A stretch of 64,000 nt of DNA from Massospora cicadina (taxonomy: Eukaryota > Entomophthoromycota > Entomophthoromycetes > Entomophthorales > Entomophthoraceae). The number at the start of each line of letters is the position of its first letter. The stretch's first letter is position 1. The notes beneath the pieces were generated by a model. The model had not been told where the DNA came from and did not search any database. It saw only the letters and a program-made list of their open reading frames with translations. The stretch is from contig JAKSZP010017509.1 of NCBI GenBank assembly GCA_022478985.1, forward strand, positions 1 through 64,000, written 5' to 3'. The translations under genes and the position numbers were made by a program. Below are positions 56,523-64,000 of the stretch, in pieces.

Positions 56523-57212
56523 AAAGTGAGAAAATTTACTTTATAAATAAAAGTAATGAATGACGCTTTGTAAAAGTTTTTTATGTTTTTTAATGTTTAA
56601 GCAGGGCAAACCAAGAAAGGTCCTTTCTTTGATACTAGTATTTCCTATTTAAACTAGTTCAAATTTCAAGACCATGGGTATTTGAGGCAAAAGTATACAA
56701 AGTTGAGTTATCTAAATTAGGAAATATAGGATTTTGGCCTATCAGATTGAAGATAAAATTTTTTAGGCAAAACTGAATCATGTGGTAACAGTTTGATGTA
56801 TTGTATCCGATTACCAGCGAGTAAAATCTTCTCACCTTAGCAGTGGTTAGACTCATGTGGTAATGATTTGTTAATTTTTACCCTATCATCGTCAAGTAAA
56901 ATCTTCACACCTCGGAGGTGGTCAGATTCATGTGGTAACAAAAAAAACCTTGAATTTGGCTGAGAAGTTGGAGAATTTGTATTATCAGTTCTTACCTTAT
57001 TATGCCAATTTTGGTTAAAATCCTTATTTTTCCAATAGTCAGGATTCCATTGAGAATCCACCAAGGTCTTTTCGCCATTGATACTCATATTGTTGATAAC
57101 CACAATATTATTTGAAGATTGGGCAGGAGATGGGCCAATCATGGTAGCAGATTTGGGAGCACTCATACCTCCAACATTCTTTTTCCTAAGTTGAGAAGGT
57201 GAATGTCTGACA
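56523..57212 (-). repeat. Left LTR of A, inner fragment
   Basis: Continues the LTR after LINE2 and ends ...GAATGTCTGACA. Contains two units of the 75 bp repeat (56782-56856 and 56857-56931). It is followed by TTGCCCCCCTCAAGAA, the complement of the polypurine tract. Confidence 0.88.
56837..57166 (-). CDS. U3 ORF in the left (3') LTR of A
   Basis: Starts 46 nt from the LTR edge with MSAPKSATMIGPSPAQ, then NNIVVINNMSINGEKTLVDS, WNPDYWKNKDFNQN and the repeat unit GVKILLDDDRVKINKSLPHE. The frame stops at TAA where the right LTR has CAA, and then continues as GEKILLAGNRIQYIKLLPHD. In the 3' LTR such an ORF would be the last one on the genomic transcript, the position of nef or sag in some retroviruses. 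Function unknown. Confidence 0.6.
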   Translation of the reverse strand: MSAPKSATMIGPSPAQSSNNIVVINNMSINGEKTLVDSQWNPDYWKNKDFNQNWHNKVRTDNTNSPTSQPNSRFFLLPHESDHLRGVKILLDDDRVKINKSLPHESNHC

Positions 57213-57230
57213 TTGCCCCCCTCAAGAATG
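57213..57230 (-). promoter_or_regulatory. Polypurine tract of A
   Basis: The minus strand reads ATTCTTGAGGGGGGCAA directly before the LTR start TGTCAGACATT. Confidence 0.75.
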
Positions 57231-57436
57231 TTGGGAGGGGTGTAGGGTCATAGGAAGTAGCCATGTCCGGTTTATGATAATTCCTGTAGCAAAGATTTGA
57301 TAGAATACTCATTTCCTCTCTTATGTGTGATGGTAAATGGCCCCTCCCAGATTGATCCAAGTTTGCCACTATGGGGAGTTATGCGGTTGTGGTAATATAA
57401 AACCATATCTGACACTTGGAAGGAAGGTAGAGGAGC

Positions 57437-58480
57437 TCAGAGCTCATTGACAGCTTGACCTTCTTTAGTAACCATTTTTTCTAGGTTGGTCATAGCCTCT
57501 GATTGAAGCTGAATTATGCAGTTAGCTAACCTTCGCATGGCTTTTTCAAGCTCCTCTCCTCTAGAGAAGACGTCCTTAGCTAGGAGAGCAGGTATGCCCG
57601 GTTCCCAGCCATACAAAACTCGGAAAGGGGACATTTTCAAAATCTGATGATAGCTAATTCAGTAGGCCATAAGAGCGCTAGGGAGATAATGATCCCAATG
57701 AAGGGGATCAGATGAAGCCATTTCCTGTAAGATAGAAACCAAAGTACCATTTGCTCGCTCCATGGTACCATTGGTTGATGGGTTATATGGAGCTGAGAAT
57801 AGTTGCTGGGCTCCCATGGAAGCAGCCAAAATTTTGACTACTCTGGATGTAAAATTTTTCCTGTTATCACAGAGTAGCACTTGAGGGCACCCATGTCAAA
57901 TGAAAATATTTTGGTGAAGAAAGGTGGCAGTGGCCTTAGCAGTTTGGGCTGGCAACGCCACAGCTTCAACCCACTTTGTGAAGTGGTCAATGCCTACCAA
58001 AATATATCTGTTTCCACCTGTGGTTTGAGGAAGCGGCCCTACTACATGCAAGTTCATGGTATGGAACAGCTGTTGTGGGGTAGTCAGCTGATATTGGTAT
58101 CTAGTCTTGAATCGAGACTGTTTCTTACATGTAAGGCAAGCATCCAAGACTTCAATGATGGCGTCTATGATTCCCTCCCAAAAATATCGATCCTTTATCC
58201 ACTCATAGGTTTTCTTTACTCCTCCATGACCTAAAGTTGAATGAGCATTCAGGATGACATGTACACATTCTGAGGGTTGTAGGTAAGGCAACCACTTCGC
58301 CCCCACTTGTTTGTACAACTTCCCGCTATCCACTTTAGTGTTATGGGAGTGCCAGGCCAACATCCTCTGTACAGGCTCATCCTCATCTTCCCAGTCATTT
58401 GGGGTCATTAGAAGTTCATACAGCCGCTCCACTTCACTGTTATCTAGGTTAGGATGGGCAGCCAAGTTACCCATCAACAT
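57437..58480 (-). pseudogene. Integrase of A
   Basis: Three frames. 57896-58480 has the zinc-binding region (GHGGVKKTYEWIKDRYFWEG, CLTCKKQ) and the core start NLHVVGPLPQTTGGNRYILV. 57659-57880 has LLCDNRKNFTSRVVKILAAS and YNPSTNGTMERANGTLVSIL. 57437-57640 has KMSPFRVLYGWEPG. The catalytic D, D and E positions are all present, so loss of function comes from the breaks between frames. Confidence 0.85.
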
Positions 58481-58930
58481 TCATGTGGTGGGTTCCAGCG
58501 CGGTGTTTGATCTTTATATCGTGATGCTGGAGCTTTAGAGCCCAGCGAGCTAAGCGCCCCTTAGGGTCCTTCATGTTTTGCAACCATTTTGAAGATGCGT
58601 GGTCCATGATCACAGTGAAAGAGATCCCATACAAGAAAGGGCGGTAATGCTTCACTGCGAGTAGAACAGCGAGACACTCCTTCTTGGTAACACTATAGTT
58701 GCGTTCTGCCTTTGATATCATTTTACTAAAATATGAGACAGGATGATCTACCCCTTTTTACATCCAGTTGGGCTAGGATGGCCCCGACGGCGTAGTCTGA
58801 GGCGTCTGTAAACAAAATAAATGATTTTCCATAATCAGTATGCCTTAGGATAGGCCGTTCTTGCAGCAGCAACTTCATTGTTTCATAGGCGGCCTTCTGT
58901 TCAGTGCCCCATTGGAAAGGGATATTCTTT
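58467..58930 (-). pseudogene. RNase H of A
   Basis: Contains SKAERNYSVTKKECLAVLLA, VKHYRPFLYGISFTVIMDHA and KGRLARWALKLQHHDIKIKH, the C-terminal half of a Gypsy RNase H. The first catalytic Asp region (LFTDASDYAVGAIL) is readable at about 58775-58820 in another frame. Confidence 0.8.
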
Positions 58931-60063
58931 TAGTAAGCGAACAAGGGGCTCACTGAGTTGGGCAAACTTAGGGATGAACTGATGGTAATACCCCATCATC
59001 CTAAAAGTACCTGTATATCCCGTAGGTTTTTGGGGGTGGCATTCTGGCAATCTCTTCAACCTTATTTTGTATGGGTTGGATTCCCTCTTGAGAAATGGTA
59101 TGTCCAAGGAAATTTAATTTCTTTTAAAAGAATGAACACTTTGAAGGCTTTAATTTGATAGTTGAGCGTCGTAAGCGTTAGAAAACCTCTTTTAAATGAT
59201 CAAGGTGTTCATTAAAGGTCTTCAAGAATATGGTAATGTTGCCAAGGTAGATGATAATGCAGGTTAACTTGAGATCCTGCAAAATGTGATCCATCGCACA
59301 CTGGAAAGAAGCAGGTGCGTTGCACAACCCTTGAGGTAATTGCGTGGGTTGGAAAAGACCTTCACTGCATATCAATGCGCATTTCTCTTGATCTTGAGGA
59401 AATAGATCCATTTGCTAATAACCACTGGCCAAGTCCATGGCATAGAAAAAATTTGAGCCTGAAAGCTGGGACAGGGCATTGTCAATGCGTGAAATAGGAT
59501 AGCTATCCTTTTTCATAATATTGTTTAACCTGCGGTAGTCCATGACTACCCAGTGACCTCCATTTTTTTCTTAACTAGCAGAAGGGGGAGGACCAAGGGC
59601 TTTGCAAAGGAACTAATAACCCCGCGTCTAATAACTGCATGAGTTCCGTCCTCATTTGTTGCTCCTCCACCTTTGACTTGCAATAAGGTTTTGACCTAAT
59701 GGGATGGGCATCACCCACATCAATGGAGTGACACCAGCCCTTCATGTGGCCATAATCATTGTCCAACTTCGAGAATATATCACAATACTCATCCAGAAGA
59801 GTTTGCACTTTCTCTAACTCATCTGAGGTCAGCTCATCCGAAATATGGATGTTTGGTAAGGTACATACCAGGTTATCTGCGGGCAGACCTAAATCTGCCA
59901 TTGAGCCAATAGAGTGGATTTGTTCAACTTCCTCCACAGGGAGTAAAAACCCTCGGCCCACCTCCTGGTGCTTTCTTACAATTATGTCCTTTTGGTGAGG
60001 TTTCCCAACAGTAGAGTAATAGGCCTCTGATAGGCTGGGTCTAAAACGCCAGTCAATACCCAA
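58931..60063 (-). pseudogene. Reverse transcriptase of A
   Basis: 59575-60063 ends with the template-binding N-terminal part (CDIFSKLDNDYGHMKGWCHS, AHPIRSKPYCKSKVEEQQM). Then VVMDYRRLNNIMKKDSYPIS, AMDLASGY-stop-QMDLFPQDQ, LFQPTQLPQGLCNAPASFQC and the box IIIYLGNITIFLK. The expected YLDD is YLGN, which removes both catalytic aspartates. Two stops (TAA in VF-stop-RLRR and FF-stop-KKL) stand where CAA is expected. Confidence 0.85.
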
Positions 60064-60660
60064 GGCTCAAAAGGGCTAACTCCATCAATGCTTAGGGAGT
60101 GTAATAAGCAGTGGCGTGGGATTTGGAGCATGATTTTTGTGTCAACCACTCGTTGTTCACCTGGCTTAATCACCACCTCATCTGCCACATAGAATGGAAT
60201 ACCATCGCTAGCCTCCATTGATTCAGGTAAATTCTTAGTGTTGCACCCAGAAGTGACATAATGTAAAGACAAAGCGGAAGAGGGGTATTCAACCAGGCAG
60301 GTGTAGTCATTCTTGATGGGTTCTTTGTTGGATAAGATTAATGGAGCTTCGTAGTTCATCAAAGATAGGAACCCTTGCTTCATATTGATGATGCCTTCAT
60401 ATTTGATCATAAACTGAGTAACTATAAGCATATCATAGGAGTTATTATCTAAGGCCTCAGCGGGGGATGATAGGATAAGCTTCCCAATGCATATGGGAAG
60501 GGAGGAGTAAGAGCCAAGAGCGCGGGTGTTGTTTGGGCCTGCAGTTCCAAATTCCTTGATACAATCCAAGTCAGGCATCAATTAAATCTTTTTCATCAGC
60601 TGAGATGAAATTACATTCACTGGAGAACCTGTATCCAGGATAGCCATCACCCAGACTTTG
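59982..60660 (-). pseudogene. Protease and linker of A
   Basis: The active site AILDTGSPVNVISSQLMKKI lies at about 60590-60645, with the Asp-Thr-Gly triad intact. A stop follows, then a 199-codon frame with ALGSYSSLPICIGKLILSSP and YDMLIVTQFMIKYEGIINMK, the second half of the protease fold, and a long linker to RT. The same segments occur in A'. Confidence 0.8.
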
Positions 60661-60667
60661 TGAACAA

Positions 60668-61380
60668 CTACTTCAACCTTGGTAGGTGTGCTTCCAAAGT
60701 TGGCTGATTAGCTAAGACCTCCTGGAGATGAAAAGTGGAGGTTATTTTGCATGCAGTCTCAGGGTGAGTCTCCAGAATAGACTGCATGGTATGCCCTTGC
60801 TGTAAAGGGCGAATTAAGCTTGATAGGAGCTGATCAGCATCACTGGCTGTGTCAATAATTGCCATACAAACTATAACTTGGTGGAGGTAGGTATCCTCAG
60901 GTATGGTGGTTTCATCTACTACTTCAGCGTTTAGGCAATCAGGGACCTCCACTTCCCGCAGGAGCTCTCAATAAGTAGTACCCAACATCATCGTAACCCC
61001 CTCAGAGTTGGCCTCAGCGGTATTCTTAACCATGGGCAAGGCTACAATTGAAGTAGGGGAGACAGCCACGAGGGGTTGGGTATTTAGCTTTGCTTTAACC
61101 AGCATTTTCACAACCCCAGTAGTTCTGGAGGATATGCCCTTAGGGGCGCGCACTTGTTGGCTGAGTTGAAAGAGAACCCACAGTAGGGATCTCCACTTTA
61201 CGTTGCGCCAAAGAAGCAGGTTTTGCAGAGAGGATAGGCATAGGTGGCCTCACTCCCAACTGTTCAATAGGCTGTTGCTCTAGCTTTTTGAGATGGGAAA
61301 AAAAGCTGGCTAGTTGCTTCTCAAGAGCAACTAATTATGATTCAGGAGAGCTTCTCACGTTTACAGCCTCCATTGCTTTT
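60668..61380 (-). pseudogene. Shortened Gag remnant of A
   Basis: The start region (MEAVNVRSSPES, LVALEKQLASFFSHLKKLEQ) and the end region (VVDETTIPEDTYLHQVIVCM) match A', but the central capsid block of A' (about 1414-1700) is missing. Only about 700 bp separate LTR and protease. Either the capsid part was deleted or this lineage depends on Gag from other copies. Confidence 0.6.
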
Positions 61381-61410
61381 TAATACTTTATCAAAGTATT
61401 CAGGGTAGCC

Positions 61411-61430
61411 CCCTGTAGTGAGCACCAGTT
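61411..61430 (-). promoter_or_regulatory. Primer-binding site of A
   Basis: Minus strand: AACTGGTGCTCACTACAGGG directly after the LTR end ...CCCACA. Identical core in B and near-identical in A'. Confidence 0.65.
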
Positions 61431-62230
61431 TGTGGGATCCACTGATGGATGCCACAAATTCTTTGTTTAAAGTGAGAAATTTATTTAATAAATAAAAGTA
61501 ATGAATGACACTTTGTTAAAGTTTTTTATGTTTTTTATTGTTTAAGCAGGGCCAAACCAAGAAAGGTCCTTTCTTTGATACTAGTATTTCCTATTTAAAC
61601 TAGTTCGAATTTTGAGACCATGGGTATTTGAGGCAAAAGTATACGAAGCTGAGTTATCTAAATTAGGAAAAATAGCCTTTCAGCCTATAAGATCGAAGAT
61701 AAGATTTTTTAGGCAAAACTGAATCATGTGGTAACGATTTGATGTATTGTATCCAATCACCAGTAAGTAAAATCTTTTCACCTTGGCGGTGGTCAGAATC
61801 ATGTGGTAATGATTGGTTAATTTGCACCCTATCATCATTGAGTAAAATCTTCACACCTCGGAGGCAGTCAGATTTGTGTGGTAATGATTTGTTAATGTTT
61901 ACCCTATCATCATCAAGTAAAATCTTCACACCTCAGAGGTGGTCAGATTTGTGTGGTAACAAATACCTCAAATTTGGCCGAGAAGTTGTAGAATTCCTAT
62001 TATCAGTTCTTACCTTATTACGCCGATTTTGGTTAAAATCCTTATTTTTCCAATAGTCAGGATTCCACCGAGAATCCACCAAGGTCTTTTCGCCATTGAT
62101 ACTCATATTGTTGATAACCACAATATTATTCAAAGGTTGGGCAGGAGATGGGCCAATCATGGTAGCAGATTTGGGAGCACTCATACCTCCAACATTCTTT
62201 TTCCTAAGTCAAGAAGGTGAATGTCTGACA
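61431..62230 (-). repeat. Right (5') LTR of A (800 bp)
   Basis: Starts TGTGGGATCCACTGATGGAT and ends ...GAATGTCTGACA. It has three 75 bp tandem units (61728-61802, 61803-61877, 61878-61952), one more than the left LTR. Followed by the second copy of the ACCTG duplication. Confidence 0.92.
61663..62184 (-). CDS. U3 ORF with 25-residue repeats in the right LTR of A
   Basis: 174 codons starting 46 nt from the LTR edge. The N-terminal domain (MSAPKSATMIGPSPAQ, VVINNMSINGEKTLVDS, WNPDYWKNKDFNQN) is followed by three 25-residue units: GVKILLDDDRVNINKSLPHK, GVKILLNDDRVQINQSLPHD and GEKILLTGDWIQYIKSLPHD. A single TGA (61933-61935) stands where the left LTR has CGA in HLRG. The frame is shared with the left LTR and, for the last unit, with A'. 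The period of 75 bp keeps the reading frame. No known family; RNA- or DNA-binding is only a guess. Confidence 0.6.
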
Positions 62231-63230
62231 ACCTGCAAAGCTGATGCCACCACTGCAGCAACTATGACCCTGGTATTCCAGGGTACCCTTCTTCCCACAA
62301 ATTGGACCCAGCTCCTAAAGGACACCACTTTGGTGGTCCAGTTTGCTGGTTTGCCCACCCACCTCCCCCTGTGGTGCTCCACCAGAAGCTGATGGACGGT
62401 TTGGCAGCCTATGCTCCAACCCCATATTACAATTTGTGGTCCCAAATGGAGCCACAAGCCTCACTGGGCCTTGGGCATATGCCACAATCAGCCCTGAATC
62501 TAGTAAAATTTCTGTTTCAACTCCCCTCATGCCATCATTCCTTCTGCCCCCAACCATCCGCTTTGGGCCCACGTGGAGGGTGGGCGGATGATCTGCCCAT
62601 CCTGTTTCAAGTTGAACCACTCAAAATGCAAGTGCCCCTCCTTAGTTACTTCCAATGGATTAGATTTTTTGCCCACCAACCCACAATCTGCCACCCACCC
62701 TGCGCCAGTTCCAGCATGGGGTACAATCCTACCTCCCCTCCCCCAAAGCCTGTTGCTGCAGCTGCATCTGCAGCCACCAATCAGCCTCCTCCTCGCCCCA
62801 GTGCCACAAATGCTCCACCCAATCAAGAACAGGATTGGACCCCAGTTCAATCCCATGCATCCTCCAATGGATCAACCAAAACTCAGCCATATGCCAATTC
62901 CCCAATTCAATTTAACCAGAACCCATGGGAGTTTTTGGCTGAAATTAATTAACCAGAAAATTTCATTGAATGATCATCTCTGCAAATTGAGCGGTTCTGT
63001 AATGCAAAATGGGACGCCAAATCCCCCCTCATTTATATGCCCCACAGCCAAATGCTGAATCATTCTTCAGCGACCACCAGCTTGCAGTAGAAGCAGCTGC
63101 AACACCAGATTGTCATCCCCTCCACAAAGATGCCACCAAATCAGTGGCGATGCTCACAGGAGGTATTCCACCTCCTGTTATCCCCATAAATCTTACCCCA
63201 AAAGTAAGATTAATATGAATCAATTACACA
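62231..63230 (+). pseudogene. LINE1 ORF1, C-terminal part (right of Gypsy A)
   Basis: Removing A and one ACCTG joins LNLGF to TCKADATTAATMTLV. This parallels LDLGFESKRAADEAAAVRIV in LINE2 ORF1. After shifts, the frame at 62573-63058 has CPSCFKLNHSKCKC, a CX2CX4HX4C knuckle, then a Pro/Ala/Gln-rich tail. At least two frameshifts separate these parts. No endonuclease or reverse transcriptase is seen before the window end, so ORF2 is missing, decayed or beyond 64000. Confidence 0.75.
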
Positions 63231-64000
63231 AATGTCAACGACACTATCCAGAACATGGTAACTGTAGCATGGAATCCTAAAGCCAATATTACCCAAACAA
63301 CTTTGCCACGCTTGTTAAATTACCAGATGCACGCATTAAAGCCAAAATAGCTTTAGCTGAATATATCACTGCCATTTTCATAGTTGGCAATTTTTCAGAA
63401 GTACCAATATTTAGTGATATAAAACCATATTCCGTCAATGCCCCAACGCCCTTGCTCTCCGCCTTGACATGTTCCCTACTTTGGGATGAGGAAGCTTCTG
63501 CCAAAGATGAGCCCCCCAATCCCTTTCCCCTTCTGCCATGGAGGGATAAGCAGTCTCCGCTGCCCACCTGGTTGGTTTTTCATTCAGTGTGATTCAATCA
63601 ATATTCTCATTTAGCTTTTTGCTTGAATCAATTAGTTATATTATTTTTAGTTTTAGTTTATAGTTCAGTAATGTCCATCCCCTGGTCAGCTTACCTCAGT
63701 TAAATAAAAACACAAGGTTATGTTGGTCAAAATTAGTATCAATACTGGAACAACTAATTCTTAAAATCTATTGTCCAGAAGGAGTTAGAAAGATCAGAAG
63801 CCTAGAAGGATTATTGTATTCTACAATTTAACATACCAAGGAGAGTTCAAAGTCCAACTTTAGAACATTGTCAAACCTTGTCTGGATAAAGAAGGATCAA
63901 ACCATAGTTAAAGCCAAGATGTATTGCTACACTGACACTAAATCAGCTCACACCATTACCAAAATTGAAAAAATTGGGGTGCAAGATCCAACAGTGCAAG
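63231..64000. other. Unassigned sequence at the window end
   Basis: By position this should be the ORF1/ORF2 region of LINE1, but I could not recognise an endonuclease motif. The frames are short and broken. Confidence 0.35.

Larger units (their letters stand above)
51187..62230 (-). mobile_element. Gypsy retrotransposon A, inserted in LINE1 ORF1
   Basis: Outer edges TGTGGGATCC (51187) and ...TGTCTGACA (62230), with the 5 bp duplication ACCTG (51182-51186 and 62231-62235). The right LTR is 61431-62230. The left LTR is 51187-51239 plus 56523-57212, split by LINE2. Minus-strand order: primer site, short gag remnant, protease, RT, RNase H, integrase, polypurine tract. Most of the capsid region found in A' is missing, and the RT box is YLGN instead of YLDD, so this copy could not move by itself. 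Confidence 0.9.

Noticed and set aside
1..64000. CRISPR arrays, rRNA genes, bacterial operons or plasmid origins
   Set aside because: No regularly spaced short repeats, no rRNA-like blocks and no tight co-directional gene runs. The content is eukaryotic mobile DNA.

Overview
This is eukaryotic DNA from a repeat-rich genome, most likely fungal. That rests on an Erv25/TMED10-like p24 gene with 47-48 nt GT-AG introns, a second gene with introns of about 34-51 nt, chromodomain Gypsy elements, an L1/Tx1-type LINE, and nonsense codons that look like C-to-T decay. I cannot name the species; an early-diverging, TE-expanded fungus is a guess. There are no operons, CRISPR arrays or rRNA genes.

Layout. 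1-2851: the 5' half of a Gypsy element (A', minus strand). 3120-4587: a plus-strand integrase remnant with its 3' LTR (E). 5578-20352: an old Gypsy element (C, minus) that received a retroposon in its left LTR (R1), an X/SINE/R2 cluster at about 8975-10115, and a complete Gypsy element B (10610-17129, TSD GCCCC). 20353-33075 is AT-rich and low in repeats and holds the only two host genes: an unrecognised multi-intron gene (about 23029-25851, minus) and the p24 gene (28532-29316, plus). 33081-39042: Gypsy D with chromodomain (minus, TSD TCCCA). 40410-42083: a D-type solo LTR carrying an insertion (TSD AGGGC). 43563-49544: a decayed D relative, D2 (plus). 50843 to about 63230: a three-level nest. 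LINE1 ORF1 is split by Gypsy A (51187-62230, TSD ACCTG), whose left LTR is split by LINE2 (51240-56522).

Most notable observations. (1) A family of retroposed 3' ends only 11-47 nt long, each flanked by 14-17 bp target duplications; one has a paralogous empty site and one sits in an exon. (2) Two Gypsy families whose LTRs carry ORFs kept open across copies: a U3 ORF built of 25-residue repeats (A) and a hydrophobic membrane-type ORF running out of the 5' LTR (D). (3) A collagen-like Gly-X-Y tract in the Gag of element B. (4) A tRNA-derived SINE whose 3' tail matches the 3' end of LINE2. (5) A compact, unfamiliar Gag-like protein in family D.

The p24 gene and the unrecognised gene both show single-base frame breaks, some in homopolymers. 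These may be assembly errors or real decay. All coordinates of old elements are approximate except where LTR ends and target duplications fix them.
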